Part shown: positions 49,228 through 58,889 of the stretch, in pieces
Layout: each line of letters starts with the position of its first letter
How positions within the stretch are numbered: the first letter of the stretch is position 1
Source: an uncultured Pseudomonadales bacterium
Lineage (GTDB): Bacteria > Pseudomonadota > Gammaproteobacteria > Pseudomonadales > Azotimanducaceae
DNA length: 64,000 nucleotides
Reading direction: 5' to 3'
Assembly (NCBI GenBank): GCA_938036875.1
Contig: CALHVX010000044.1
Span: 212,151 to 276,150, forward strand
Notes under the pieces: model-generated
What the model was told of the DNA's origin: nothing
Seen by the model: the letters and a program-made list of their open reading frames with translations, nothing else
The model's database searches: none
Made by a program: the position numbers and the translations under genes

Positions 49228-49443
49228 ATCGCGGCCGCAGTGTACCCAAGGCTTGCTTGAGGCTCAATCTGCACGGCCGCCGATTGCGACTTAAAGCCGC
49301 CCAACGCAATAATTTGACGGCTTCTACCCCGGCTGGCGGCACCAAATTGACCGATTCGTTCTAACCTTAGACCCTTCCAGACTTGGAGGCCCGGATACTC
49401 GATGCTACCCTGCCCCGCCTCCGGGAAAGCGAACCATCACCTT

Positions 49444-51141
49444 ATGTATCAGTACAACAACTTCGACAAGCAGTTTGTTGCCGAACGTGTCTCCCAATAC
49501 CGAGATCAAACCGAACGCTATTTGGCTGGGGAGCTCAGCGAAGACGAATTTTTGCAGCTACGGCTGCGCAATGGGCTCTATGTCCAACGCCTAGCGCCTA
49601 TGCTACGTGTTGCCGTGCCTTACGGCACCCTGTCGAGCGCACAGCTGCGTGCCCTAGCTCGAGTCGCCCGGGACTACGACCGCGGTTATGGTCACCTGAG
49701 CACCCGCCAGAACATGCAATTTAACTGGCCTGAACTGGCTTCGGTGCCTGACATACTCGAAGACCTCGCCAAGGTTGAAATGCACGCTATCCAGACCAGC
49801 GGCAACTGCATTCGCAACGTGACCACAGACGAATACGCTGGCGTGGCGGCCGATGAAAGTGTGGATCCACGACCTTATTGCGAGATTATCCGCCAGTGGT
49901 CTACCGCCCATCCAGAGTTCGACTGGTTACCACGTAAATTTAAGATTGCAGTTACCGGCGCCAGCGATGATCGCGCTGCCGTTGATGTGCACGATATCGG
50001 TTTGCATGTGCGCCAGGTTGCCGGTGAGGTCGTGTTTGACGTAAAGGTCGGTGGTGGTCTAGGACGTACGCCCGTTATTGGCTCAACCATCAAAACTGAT
50101 CTACCCGTGGCTGACCTTTTGACCTACCTAGAAGCGATCATGCGCGTATACAACCGGTACGGTCGTCGCGACAACAAATACAAAGCGCGAATCAAAATTT
50201 TGGTTCGCGCCCTCACCGCTGATAAATTTCGTGACCAGGTTAACGCCGAATGGGCAGAAATTTTAGGTTCGCAACGCGGCAAAGCAAGCCGGTTACCCAC
50301 CAGCGAAGTGCAGCGCATGGAAACATTTTTTGCTCCGCCCGAGTACGCGGCGCTTGAAGATGCAACCAAGCTGCTCAGCAACCAGCGCATGGTTGAGCCA
50401 GAGTTTGATCGCTGGATGCGGCACAACGTCACTGCACACAAGCGCCCGGGTTACGCCGTTGTGGTGCTTTCTACCAAAGCTTTTGGCATTCCACCCGGCG
50501 ATGTTACCGATGCCCAAATGGAGTTGGTTGCAGATTGGGCTGACCAGTTCGGCTTTGGCGATATTCGTATCAGCCATCAACAAAACTTTGTGCTTCCGGA
50601 CGTACGCGCCGACGGTCTATTGGAACTGTGGCAACTCGCCAGTGCCAACGACCTGGCCAGCGCCAACGCCGGCCTGCTGACCGACATCATTTGCTGCCCG
50701 GGCGGCGACTACTGCTCGCTAGCCAACGCCAAATCCATCCCGGTTGCCGAGGCAATCCAAGACCACTTTGCTCAGTACGAAGATTTAGTAAACCTTGGTG
50801 ACCTAGACCTCAACATCTCGGGGTGCATGAACGCCTGCGGCCACCACCATGTGGGGCACATTGGCATACTTGGCGTGGATAAAAAGGGGGAGGAGTTTTA
50901 TCAAATCTCCCTTGGCGGGCATTCCGGTGATGCAGGCGCTGAAGCAAGCATCGGTAAAATTGTTGGGCCATCCGTATCTCGCAGCGAGGTCGTTGGGGTT
51001 ATCGATGAGATTATTGATGTGTACCTAGCACAACGCTTGCCGCAATCAGGTTCCAGCGAGCAACCAGAATCTTTCCTCAACTGTTTTCGCCGAATTGGCA
51101 TGGCACCCTTCAAGGAGCAAATTTATGCCGACGCTGAATAA
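49444..51141 (+). CDS. cysI: Sulfite reductase hemoprotein (CysI-type nitrite/sulfite reductase)
   Basis: I use the ATG at 49444 (MYQYNNFDKQFVAERVSQY), giving 565 residues. Two ferredoxin-like plus siroheme-domain repeats are visible: GYGHLSTRQNMQFNWPEL with IQTSGNCIRNVTTDEYAG, then GFGDIRISHQQNFVLPDV. The four cluster/siroheme cysteines are in DIICCPGGDYCSLANAKS and NISGCMNACGHHHVGHIG. The enzyme reduces sulfite to sulfide with six electrons and needs the siroheme made by CysG, encoded in this window. The adjacent DUF934 gene and missing flavoprotein CysJ match the Pseudomonas-type system. Confidence 0.93.
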   Translation: MYQYNNFDKQFVAERVSQYRDQTERYLAGELSEDEFLQLRLRNGLYVQRLAPMLRVAVPYGTLSSAQLRALARVARDYDRGYGHLSTRQNMQFNWPELASVPDILEDLAKVEMHAIQTSGNCIRNVTTDEYAGVAADESVDPRPYCEIIRQWSTAHPEFDWLPRKFKIAVTGASDDRAAVDVHDIGLHVRQVAGEVVFDVKVGGGLGRTPVIGSTIKTDLPVADLLTYLEAIMRVYNRYGRRDNKYKARIKILVRALTADKFRDQVNAEWAEILGSQRGKASRLPTSEVQRMETFFAPPEYAALEDATKLLSNQRMVEPEFDRWMRHNVTAHKRPGYAVVVLSTKAFGIPPGDVTDAQMELVADWADQFGFGDIRISHQQNFVLPDVRADGLLELWQLASANDLASANAGLLTDIICCPGGDYCSLANAKSIPVAEAIQDHFAQYEDLVNLGDLDLNISGCMNACGHHHVGHIGILGVDKKGEEFYQISLGGHSGDAGAEASIGKIVGPSVSRSEVVGVIDEIIDVYLAQRLPQSGSSEQPESFLNCFRRIGMAPFKEQIYADAE

Positions 51142-51571
51142 CCAAGGTGAGGTCATTAACGACGCTTGGTTTGTTTCCGAACAAGCCGCTGATGATGGCA
51201 AGCCAGGGGCAATGGTCCCGGCAGACCGCTGGCAACCAGACTCCGGTGCCGGTCTGTACTTAGGTGTGGATGCCGAGCCTGAAGCCACCTATAGCGCGGC
51301 CGCCTTTATCGGCATCGATTTTCCAGCCTTTAACGATGGTCGGGGCTTGTCGCTAGCGGTGCTGCTACGCGAACGCTTAGGGTTCACCGGCGAGTTGCGC
51401 GCACTAGGGGATGTCCACCCTGACATGCTCCATTACCTTCAACGCAGCGGGTTCACCAGCTTCGAACTCCCTGCTGAACGTAACCTGGCCACAGCTCAAG
51501 CAGCATTACAGCCGTACACCGCGTATTATCAAGGCAGTATCGCCGAACCAACCCCGGTATTTCGGCGCTAA
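51125..51571 (+). CDS. DUF934 sulfite reductase-associated protein
   Basis: The 148-residue protein starts at the ATG at 51125 behind CAAGGAGCAAATTT and overlaps the cysI stop by 17 bases, so the two are coupled. Motifs DFPAFNDGRGLSLAVLLRERLGF (in part: FNDGRGLSLAVLLRER), GELRALGDVHPDMLHYLQRSGF and FELPAERNLATAQAAL are the DUF934 pattern. Proteins of this family are nearly always encoded after such sulfite reductases and are thought to help sulfite reduction, perhaps as an electron-transfer or assembly partner. The mechanism is unknown. Confidence 0.9.
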   Translation: MPTLNNQGEVINDAWFVSEQAADDGKPGAMVPADRWQPDSGAGLYLGVDAEPEATYSAAAFIGIDFPAFNDGRGLSLAVLLRERLGFTGELRALGDVHPDMLHYLQRSGFTSFELPAERNLATAQAALQPYTAYYQGSIAEPTPVFRR

Positions 51572-51592
51572 CCGCCAGCAGGAGCCGGCACT

Positions 51593-52762
51593 TTGGAAAC
51601 CGGCATTGTTCATTCATTCTTCTTAATCTTTGCGGGGGCGGCCGTGTTGGCCACCGTAGCCCTCGCCACCCGTCAGCCGTTGCTCGTGGCCTATATCGTC
51701 TTAGGCGCATTGCTGGGACCCCATGGCTTGCAATGGGTAAGCGACGCGCGCTTGCTGTCCGAGATAGCTGAGGTTGGCATTATCTTCCTGCTCTTTTTGG
51801 TGGGGTTAGATCTAAAGCCAAGCCGACTCAAGAGTATGTTGGGTGAGGGGCTGCTGACCGGCATTGTCACCAGCCTGGTCTTTTTTGGTTTGGGCTTTGG
51901 GTTGCTTACAGCCTTCGGTTACACCCTGGCTGAGGCCATAGTATGCGGTGTTGCGGTGACCTTCAGCAGCACTATCCTTGGCATCAAACTGTTACCCACC
52001 ACGGTTCTACATCACCGCCATGTCGGTGAGATTGTGGTGAGCTTACTGTTGATTCAGGATTTTATCGCGATTATTGCGTTGATCGCCTTCGCGGGCATTG
52101 GGGCATCGGTTGGCGCAACGCTAAGCAATCTTGGGGTCGCCCTGCTGATGTTGCCCTTGCTGATTGGCGGTGCCTTCGTGGGCGTTAAGTGGATAGTTAC
52201 GCCGCTGTTGCGAAAGTTCGATGCCTTTCATGAGTTTATCTTTTTGGTCGCCATCGGCTGGTGCTTGGGCTTTGCTAGCCTCGCCCACTTTGCGGGTTTG
52301 TCGCTGGCCATTGGCGCCTTTGTCGCCGGTGTATCACTGGCCAATAGCCCCATAGCGCAGTACATCACGGAACACTTAAAGCCATTGCGTGATTTTTTCT
52401 TGGTGCTGTTTTTCTTTGGGGTTGGCGCCGGGTTGGATATAGAGCTCATGCTGAGCGTTGCTGTGCCAACCCTGGTGTTGGGTTTGCTCTTGGTGGCGGC
52501 AAAGCCCTTGGTGTTTGCCAAGCTTCTGCAATGGCAAGGGGAACCGAGCCAACAATCTTGGGAGGTTGGCTTTCGTCTCGGGCAAACCTCAGAGTTTTCG
52601 CTGCTGCTGAGCTACGTGGCGGTAACGGCAGGTTTGCTTGGCGAACATGCGGCCCATATTGTCCAAGGGGCCACGGTGCTCACCTTGTTGCTGAGCAGCT
52701 ACTTGGTTATCTTTCGCTACCCAAGCCCTATTGCCATCAACCCCGAGTTAAGGCGAGATTAA
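51593..52762 (+). CDS. CPA2-family cation:proton antiporter (KefB/C-like membrane domain)
   Basis: The 389-residue protein starts at TTG behind AGGAGCCGGCAC and has about 12 membrane helices. Typical monovalent cation:proton antiporter-2 segments are VAYIVLGALLGPHGL, EVGIIFLLFLVGLDLKP and LLIQDFIAIIALIAFAGIG, with the paired acidic site on the QDF helix. LSLAIGAFVAGVSLANSP and FFVLFFFGVGAGLDI-like segments follow. Unlike KefB/KefC there is no cytoplasmic NAD-binding (RCK) domain after the membrane part, so it is the short form. It probably exchanges K+ or Na+ for H+. Confidence 0.85.
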   Translation: METGIVHSFFLIFAGAAVLATVALATRQPLLVAYIVLGALLGPHGLQWVSDARLLSEIAEVGIIFLLFLVGLDLKPSRLKSMLGEGLLTGIVTSLVFFGLGFGLLTAFGYTLAEAIVCGVAVTFSSTILGIKLLPTTVLHHRHVGEIVVSLLLIQDFIAIIALIAFAGIGASVGATLSNLGVALLMLPLLIGGAFVGVKWIVTPLLRKFDAFHEFIFLVAIGWCLGFASLAHFAGLSLAIGAFVAGVSLANSPIAQYITEHLKPLRDFFLVLFFFGVGAGLDIELMLSVAVPTLVLGLLLVAAKPLVFAKLLQWQGEPSQQSWEVGFRLGQTSEFSLLLSYVAVTAGLLGEHAAHIVQGATVLTLLLSSYLVIFRYPSPIAINPELRRD

Positions 52763-52772
52763 TGCCGCGTAA

Positions 52773-53762
52773 CTAGCGTAACGACACCACGCCACGGCCA
52801 ACCATTTTGCCAGCCAATATCTCGTCGATAGCGGCTGATACGTCGGTTAGCTCCAAAGAGCGCTTGAGCTCATGCAAGCGTGGCAGCTGCCAGCTAGACG
52901 CCAGCTTGTCCCAAATGCGCTGCTTCTCAGCCAGTGGCAGCTGGACCGAATCCACTCCAAGCAAATTCACATGACGCAAAATAAAGGGTAATACTGTTGC
53001 ATCAAACTGGGGGGAGGCAACCAAACCACAAGCGGCTAAGCTACAGCCGTACCGCAGGCTCTTAAGGGCGTTGAACAGAAGGTCACCACCCACGGTGTCC
53101 ACCACCCCACCATAAGTTTCCGCCAGCAGCGGCTTTTTGCCACCCTCTTGAAGTGCTTCACGAGGCAAAATTTCGCTCGCCCCAATGCGGGTCAAGAATT
53201 CGTGCTGCTCTGGCTTACCGCTCACCGCCGTGATGGTATAACCCAACGCCTTTAGCAGCATGATGGCCACTGAACCCACCCCGCCCGTTGCGCCGGTAAC
53301 CAACACTGGGCCGCTTTGCGGTGTCATACCCGCGCTCTCAAGCTTATCTACACACAAAGCCGCCGTGACCCCGGCAGTACCCAACACCATGCTGTCTTCC
53401 ATGCTCAGCGCTTCAGGTAACGCAACAACCCAATCTGCAGGCACACGTATTTGCTGGCCGTAGCCACCATCGGTACCCATGCCTAGATCAAAACCAATCA
53501 CCACCACGGGATCACCGGTGCCGAAACGATCGCTATCGCTGCTCACCACAACACCACTAGCATCAATACCGGGGGTATGTGGGAAGTTGCGCGACACACC
53601 AGGGTTACCTGTTGCAGATAGCGCATCTTTATAATTTAACGACGAGTAGTGAACGTCGATCAGCACCTCGCCTGGGGGTAAATCTTGGGTATCGCGAGTC
53701 ACGATACTACGCGTGAAACCGTCTTCACCTTTCTCTACCCGAAATGCTTGAAACTGACTCAT
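52773..53762 (-). CDS. acuI: Acrylyl-CoA reductase / YhdH-family quinone oxidoreductase
   Basis: The 329-residue medium-chain dehydrogenase/reductase shows the YhdH/AcuI pattern: MSQFQAFRVEKGEDG, VHYSSLNYKDALSATGNPGV, FPHTPGIDASGVV, NADPH-binding VTGATGGVGSVAIMLLKALGY and VDTVGGDLLFNALKSLRYG. No zinc ligands are seen. AcuI reduces toxic acryloyl-CoA to propionyl-CoA, a key step for bacteria exposed to DMSP breakdown. Whether that is its task here cannot be told, since no DMSP lyase is near. Confidence 0.88.
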   Translation of the reverse strand: MSQFQAFRVEKGEDGFTRSIVTRDTQDLPPGEVLIDVHYSSLNYKDALSATGNPGVSRNFPHTPGIDASGVVVSSDSDRFGTGDPVVVIGFDLGMGTDGGYGQQIRVPADWVVALPEALSMEDSMVLGTAGVTAALCVDKLESAGMTPQSGPVLVTGATGGVGSVAIMLLKALGYTITAVSGKPEQHEFLTRIGASEILPREALQEGGKKPLLAETYGGVVDTVGGDLLFNALKSLRYGCSLAACGLVASPQFDATVLPFILRHVNLLGVDSVQLPLAEKQRIWDKLASSWQLPRLHELKRSLELTDVSAAIDEILAGKMVGRGVVSLR

Positions 53763-53778
53763 TGTGTTACCTCAATAT

Positions 53779-54855
53779 TTAGCTTAATCGATTCCACTGC
53801 CCAAGCTGCGCGCGAAAGCTGTCGAACGACCGCTCCAGCGATTTAGCCGTTTGCGCTACACGACCTAATAGCTTGTCTAACGGCTTCACTTGTTCAACCC
53901 AACGCACTTCGTAGACGCTGGCCGACTCGCAGGCTTTCACCAAATAGCTATCACTGGTGGATATCTCGTCGATCAGGTTTAGCGCCACCGCCTCTTGGCC
54001 GTACCATGTTTCGCCAGTGGCCACTTCGGCCACATCCACACTGGGCCTATGAGCCGTGATGTGTTGCTGAAAAAGCGCATGAGTATCGTCCAGCTCCTGT
54101 TGGAATTTAGCCTTACCTTCTTCAGTGTTTTCTCCGAGCATGGTTAACGTCCGCTTATATTTACCAGCGGTGACCAACTCAACGTCAACATCATTTTTCT
54201 TCAGCAAACGGTGCACGTTTGGCACTTGCGCTACTACCCCAATGGATCCGACCACCGCAAAGGGCGCAGCAACAATGCGGTTGGCAACCGCTGCCATCAT
54301 ATAGCCGCCGCTAGCGGCAACCTTGTCCACAACTACGGTTAGCGGAATTTCCTGCTCGGTGACTCGATGCAATTGAGATGCGGCAAGACCATAACCGTGC
54401 ACCACCCCACCCGGGCTTTCTAAGCGCACGACCACTTCATCCTGGGTGCCAGCACTTGTGAGAACAGCGGTGATTTCTTTGCGCAGTTGGTCAACGCGCG
54501 ACGCTTGCACATCCCCATCAAAGTCCAGCACAAACACACGCTTGTCTTTGGCTTGGCGAGATTCTGCTGACTTACTCTTATGCCTCTGCTTTTGCTCCAA
54601 CTTGCTCTTGCGCTTTTCTTGCTTGGCTTCTAGCTTGGAGCGGCGCTTGTATTCATCTTCGCTCAGCAAGGCCGCTTGCAACTGATCTTTTTGATCGCGC
54701 AGCCGCTCGTTGTAATCGCTGACCCGCAGGTAGCCTCGCTCAGGATCGCTGCGTCGGGTACCCGCATTAGCTAGCGCCGACAGGATAATCAAAACAACCA
54801 CCAAAATGGTCGCCGCCTGGGCTAAGAACAATAAAAACTGGTAGAGATATTCCAT
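53779..54855 (-). CDS. sohB: Protease SohB
   Basis: The 358-residue membrane-anchored S49 peptidase has an N-terminal helix (LLFLAQAATILVVVLIILSALA) and a long Lys/Gln/Arg-rich coiled-coil region (residues about 55-105, EAKQEKRKSKLEQKQRHKSK). The protease domain (VFVLDFDGDVQASRVDQLRKE) has the nucleophile serine in AAPFAVVGSIGVVAQVPN and the general-base lysine in VVVDKVAASGGYMMAA. It is a relative of signal-peptide peptidase SppA in the periplasm. It lies 16 bases upstream of acuI on the same strand. Confidence 0.93.
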   Translation of the reverse strand: MEYLYQFLLFLAQAATILVVVLIILSALANAGTRRSDPERGYLRVSDYNERLRDQKDQLQAALLSEDEYKRRSKLEAKQEKRKSKLEQKQRHKSKSAESRQAKDKRVFVLDFDGDVQASRVDQLRKEITAVLTSAGTQDEVVVRLESPGGVVHGYGLAASQLHRVTEQEIPLTVVVDKVAASGGYMMAAVANRIVAAPFAVVGSIGVVAQVPNVHRLLKKNDVDVELVTAGKYKRTLTMLGENTEEGKAKFQQELDDTHALFQQHITAHRPSVDVAEVATGETWYGQEAVALNLIDEISTSDSYLVKACESASVYEVRWVEQVKPLDKLLGRVAQTAKSLERSFDSFRAQLGQWNRLS

Positions 54856-54965
54856 AGTGCATCACTTTTTTGGACGCGCTAATGTAGCCATCAGCAGCGT
54901 TCGCGTCCACCGCGATGTGCCAGCATATATTGCCAATATCCATGGGATCTTTAGGAGTAGCCAGC

Positions 54966-55436
54966 GTGGCCGGAAAACCCTCGTCAAAACCAACAACAGC
55001 TACCGGCTCAAGGCCAACAGGATCAGCCACCCAGCAAAGCAAGCTTGAGGTCGGTTTAACCGATGCCTCTAGCGTTAGAGCTTACCTGCAAGCCCGCATC
55101 AACCCCAGGGTGGTGAGCAGCCTTGATGCCAGGCTACGTTTAGCCTGGCCCGTCAACTCGCCTTTAGGCGCGCAAGACGCGGATCAGTTCAGCCTTTGCT
55201 TTGAGCTAGCTCAAGGGCAATTGGTGTGGCTAGATGAAAAGGAACCCACTCAAGCAACCTTTTGGTTTCGAGACGCTCAAGACGTTGGGCACCTGTTAAG
55301 CGGCAGTGACAGCGCCTATGCCGACTTCATGGAGCGGTTCATGGCCGCTCAGCTGAGTTCAGACGGCTACCTGCCCTGGGCATTTACACTGCTTAGCCTG
55401 TTCCGCGGAGGGTCAAGCTTGGCCACCCCTGACTAG
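54966..55436 (+). CDS. SCP2-like (sterol carrier protein-like) domain protein
   Basis: I start at the GTG at 54966 because AGGAG lies 8 bases before it; the track ATG gives 17 more residues without a ribosome site. The resulting 156-residue protein has a low-complexity N-terminus (KPSSKPTTATGSRPTGS). A domain follows in which FSLCFELAQGQLVWLDEKEP, TFWFRDAQDVGHLLSGSDSAYADFME and GYLPWAFTLLSLF recall SCP2 lipid-binding folds. It is divergent from sohB. The assignment is tentative, and a ubiquinone- or lipid-related role is only an inference. Confidence 0.5.
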   Translation: MAGKPSSKPTTATGSRPTGSATQQSKLEVGLTDASSVRAYLQARINPRVVSSLDARLRLAWPVNSPLGAQDADQFSLCFELAQGQLVWLDEKEPTQATFWFRDAQDVGHLLSGSDSAYADFMERFMAAQLSSDGYLPWAFTLLSLFRGGSSLATPD

Positions 55437-55452
55437 GCCGCGCTATTAGCCA

Positions 55453-56283
55453 CTAAGTTAAGGTGGCCAAAAAGTCATCGATTAGCCAACGAGAGATCGC
55501 CGTGGCTGGTGGAATATTCGGTAGTGCATCGGGCTTGAACCACTCCGCCTCGGCAATTTCTTCTGCCTGCAGGACAAATTCACCGGAGTCGTACTCTGCG
55601 TGAAACCCTAGCATCAGCGAGTTTGGGAAGGGCCAACTTTGGCTGCCCAAGTATTTAAGGTTTTTGACCTTAATACCCACTTCTTCAAACACTTCTCGGT
55701 GCACCGTTTGCTCTATGGATTCACCCGGCTCAACAAAACCAGCTAGGGTGCTGAACATCCCTTGGGGCCAAGCCGCATTGCGTGCCAACAGCATCTCGTC
55801 ACCGCGATGCACCAATACAATGATGCTGGGTGACAGCCTTGGGTAAGCGATATGGCCGCAACCTTCACATTGCTTGGCTCGATCCGAGGCATGATCAACA
55901 GTAGCTTGACCACATCGCCCACAATGCTGATGCGTTTTATGCCAATCCACCAATTGGACAGCCCGCCCGCCCAGATAGAAAATTTCTGCATCCACACGCC
56001 CTAGCCAACCGCGCAGACCGCCTAAAGCATAACCCTCGGGCAACTTGCCGCTGGCCGCCACGGCATAGCAGGCGCGCCCTTGATACACCCCCATAAAGTG
56101 CTCATAAGCAATTTCTAGGTCTAACCAACGATATCCATCGCCATCAATGGGACGTAGTTGGCCATTTTCGGCCTGAGAAGCGATCTGTCCGTCAATGCAA
56201 ACGAAATACCATGATCTATCCTTATCTATAGCATCTGGTGGTTGCACTAAAGATTCAAACTCGCTGGGATCACGTGGCCACAT
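55453..56283 (-). CDS. nudC: NAD(H) pyrophosphatase / RNA decapping hydrolase NudC
   Basis: I favour the third methionine (56283, MWPRDPSEFESLVQPP), since earlier residues from a TTG at 56370 or ATG at 56337 look unrelated to the family; this gives 276 residues. A zinc ribbon with four cysteines (HCGRCGQATVD and QCEGCGHIAYP) is followed by the Nudix box GFVEPGESIEQTVHREVFEE. The QSWPFPNSLMLGF motif after the box is specific to NudC. It hydrolyses NADH and removes NAD caps from RNA. Confidence 0.92.
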   Translation of the reverse strand: MWPRDPSEFESLVQPPDAIDKDRSWYFVCIDGQIASQAENGQLRPIDGDGYRWLDLEIAYEHFMGVYQGRACYAVAASGKLPEGYALGGLRGWLGRVDAEIFYLGGRAVQLVDWHKTHQHCGRCGQATVDHASDRAKQCEGCGHIAYPRLSPSIIVLVHRGDEMLLARNAAWPQGMFSTLAGFVEPGESIEQTVHREVFEEVGIKVKNLKYLGSQSWPFPNSLMLGFHAEYDSGEFVLQAEEIAEAEWFKPDALPNIPPATAISRWLIDDFLATLT

Positions 56284-56510
56284 GTTATGCTTACTCGCTT
56301 TTGGGTAATGTTGAAACGACTTAATATACCAATACATGAACCGAAAAGATGGATCGGATACATGTGTCAAATATTTGAATTGAAACTTGCCTTAATCTTA
56401 ACCGGAAACTAACGCACAGCAACCTGCTGGTAAACATTGACTTAGGACACTCGCCAACGAGTGGCCTTGAGAAATCGACACCACCGGTGACCAACTAGGA
56501 AGATCACTAC

Positions 56511-58013
56511 ATGCCACGCGCTACAGCAAACGCTTATTGGGACAACTTTCTGGGCAACGCGCCCGAGTGGTACAAGACCACAATCATCGCGTTTTTAGTC
56601 TTAAACCCTCTGCTTTTGGCCACTGTTGGTCCATTTGTCACTGGCTGGGTGCTGGTTATAGAGTTCATCTTCACCTTAGCCTTAGCGTTGCGCTGCTACC
56701 CCTTACAACCGGGCGGCTTGCTGGCTATCGAGGCGGTGCTGATTGGCATGACGAGTGCCGAGACCGTAAGGCTTGAAGTGTTTGGTGCCTTCCCTGTTAT
56801 TTTGCTACTGATCTTTATGGTGGCCGGCATCTACTTCATGAAGGAGCTGTTGCTCTTCACTTTCACCAAGATTTTGCTCGGAATACGCTCAAAGATTGCT
56901 ATTTCGCTACTGTTCAGCGCGGTAGCCGCCTTCCTCTCCGCCTTCTTAGATGCACTAACGGTGACGGCCGTCATTATCAGCGTGGCGGTCGGTTTTTACT
57001 CGGTTTACCACAAAGTGGCCTCGGGTAAAGGCTATCGCGACGAACACGAGCACGGCGGGGATGAGAGCATTGGTGACCACCATCGCACCGACCTAGAACA
57101 ATTTCGTGGGTTCCTACGCAGCTTGTTGATGCACGGTGCCGTGGGTACTGCATTGGGTGGGGTGTGCACCACCGTAGGCGAGCCCCAAAACCTACTCATC
57201 GCGGGCCGTGCCGGCTGGGATTTTGTCGAGTTCTTCATGCGCATGGCACCGGTCACTATGCCGGTACTGGTTGTTGGCCTGGTGACTTGCATGCTGCTAG
57301 AAAAGTTTAAGTTCTTCGGCTACGGCGACCAGCTACCAGAACCGGTACGCGAGATCCTTAATGACTACGCCATCGCAGAAGCCGAAGAACGTACCAATCG
57401 CGATCGCGCTCGCCTAGTCATCCAGGCAATCGCTGCGCTTTGCTTGGTGTTCGCCCTGGCATTCCACGTTGCCGAGGTTGGCCTGATAGGGCTGATGGTG
57501 ATCGTGTTGCAAACCGCCTTCAACGGCATCATTGATGAGCATCAAATTGGCCACGCATTCGAGGAGGCTTTGCCCTTCACCGCCCTACTGGTCGTCTTCT
57601 TTGCCATCGTTGGTGTCATTCACGATCAACACCTGTTTAGCCCGGTCATCGATTACGTGTTGAGCTTACCCTTGGATATGCAACCTGGCATGTTCTACGT
57701 CGCCAACGGCGTGCTGTCTGCTATCAGTGACAACGTCTTTGTCGCAACCGTCTATATCAATGAGGTGAAAGCGGCGCTGGATCAAGGCGTGATCACTAGA
57801 GAACATTTTGATGAGCTGGCTGTTGCCATCAACACCGGGACCAACATCCCCAGCGTTGCCACACCAAACGGCCAGGCCGCCTTCTTGTTCTTGCTCACCT
57901 CATCCATTGCGCCGCTGGTGCGTTTGTCTTACGGCCGTATGGTGATCATGGCCATGCCTTACACCATCACTATGGGTATCATGGGATTCATTGGCGTCCA
58001 CTACATTCTATAA
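56511..58013 (+). CDS. nhaB: Na+/H+ antiporter NhaB
   Basis: The 500-residue membrane protein has about 12 hydrophobic segments and clear NhaB signatures: [15 protein letters not shown] (in [13 protein letters not shown]), [65 protein letters not shown] and [20 protein letters not shown]. It expels Na+ in exchange for protons at neutral to alkaline pH. An acidic His/Asp/Glu-rich loop ([15 protein letters not shown]) lies near residue 180. Transcription is probably from its own promoter in the 140-base gap divergent from nudC. Confidence 0.97.
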   Translation: MPRATANAYWDNFLGNAPEWYKTTIIAFLVLNPLLLATVGPFVTGWVLVIEFIFTLALALRCYPLQPGGLLAIEAVLIGMTSAETVRLEVFGAFPVILLLIFMVAGIYFMKELLLFTFTKILLGIRSKIAISLLFSAVAAFLSAFLDALTVTAVIISVAVGFYSVYHKVASGKGYRDEHEHGGDESIGDHHRTDLEQFRGFLRSLLMHGAVGTALGGVCTTVGEPQNLLIAGRAGWDFVEFFMRMAPVTMPVLVVGLVTCMLLEKFKFFGYGDQLPEPVREILNDYAIAEAEERTNRDRARLVIQAIAALCLVFALAFHVAEVGLIGLMVIVLQTAFNGIIDEHQIGHAFEEALPFTALLVVFFAIVGVIHDQHLFSPVIDYVLSLPLDMQPGMFYVANGVLSAISDNVFVATVYINEVKAALDQGVITREHFDELAVAINTGTNIPSVATPNGQAAFLFLLTSSIAPLVRLSYGRMVIMAMPYTITMGIMGFIGVHYIL

Positions 58014-58018
58014 ATAGG

Positions 58019-58075
58019 CACCCAGCAGAGAAGCGCCTAACAGAGAAGGACCCAACACAGAAGCACCCAACGCCC
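58019..58075 (+). repeat. Degenerate 15-16-bp tandem repeat after nhaB
   Basis: Units of the form CCCAACACAGAAGCA occur about 3.5 times (CACCCAGCAGAGAAGCG, CCTAACAGAGAAGGA, CCCAACACAGAAGCA, CCCAACG...) between the nhaB and dnaQ stop codons. It is non-coding. Confidence 0.65.
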
Positions 58076-58092
58076 CTATAGGCTAAGAGGGC

Positions 58093-58842
58093 CTAACCAC
58101 CCGCTGGTGAGCGCCAAAGCGCACCAGCGGACTCTTTATCGAGAATATCCAGCAACGCATCATGCAGCGCCAGCTCTTCGGCGTTTGGCACCACCACCTT
58201 TAAATTCGCCGGCGGCGTCCATTGCTGATCGCTAACCAGCTGTTCCAGCTCGCTTTCGCTTTGCGAACCACCATCAAACAACGCCGTTTGCCCGCCCGTC
58301 ATTAGCAGATACACATCGGCCAGTATCTCTGCATCCAGCAAAGCGCCGTGTAACTGGCGTGACGAGTTGTCTACATCGTAGCGCCGGCACAGCGCATCCA
58401 AATTGTTTTTTTGCCCAGGGTGTTTGTGTCGAGCCATGGCTAGGGAATCTGCAATGGTGCACATCTTGTCGAGCTTGCAAGCCTTGGCATTGCTTGGCAG
58501 GCCTAACTCTGTTCGAGCGGTGGGTGGTAGCGCCCTAAGCTCATGCTCCAAAAAATTCACATCAAAGGGCGCGTTATGAATGACCAGCTCGGCACCTTGA
58601 ATGAACTGCAGAAACTCACCAGCCACATCGCTAAAAAGTGGTTTGTCCGCAAGGAACTGGCGCGATAGGCCGTGCACCTCTTGGGCCCCGGCATCAATAT
58701 CACGCTGGGGGTTGAGGTACTTATGATAGTGCCGCCCGGTTAGCCGTCGATCGATGATTTCAACGGCGCCTATCTCGATAACTTTGTGACCCTTCTCGGC
58801 TTCTAAGCCTGTGGTTTCGGTATCTAGAACCACTTGTCGCAT
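58093..58842 (-). CDS. dnaQ: DNA polymerase III epsilon subunit (proofreading exonuclease)
   Basis: The 249-residue protein carries the three DEDDh exonuclease motifs: VVLDTETTGLEAEKGH (Exo I), VIHNAPFDVNFLEHEL (Exo II) and LHGALLDAEILADVYL (Exo III with the histidine). It edits errors of the replicative polymerase. The C-terminal region (SESELEQLVSDQQWTPPAN) includes a short segment that would bind the alpha subunit. In many relatives rnhA is divergent from or adjacent to dnaQ; here it is missing and the methyltransferase gene follows directly upstream (47-base gap). Confidence 0.96.
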   Translation of the reverse strand: MRQVVLDTETTGLEAEKGHKVIEIGAVEIIDRRLTGRHYHKYLNPQRDIDAGAQEVHGLSRQFLADKPLFSDVAGEFLQFIQGAELVIHNAPFDVNFLEHELRALPPTARTELGLPSNAKACKLDKMCTIADSLAMARHKHPGQKNNLDALCRRYDVDNSSRQLHGALLDAEILADVYLLMTGGQTALFDGGSQSESELEQLVSDQQWTPPANLKVVVPNAEELALHDALLDILDKESAGALWRSPAGG

Positions 58843-58889
58843 AGGTTAACTTCCTTCGATAAGGCTTAACGCCCGTTAGCTGATGATCA

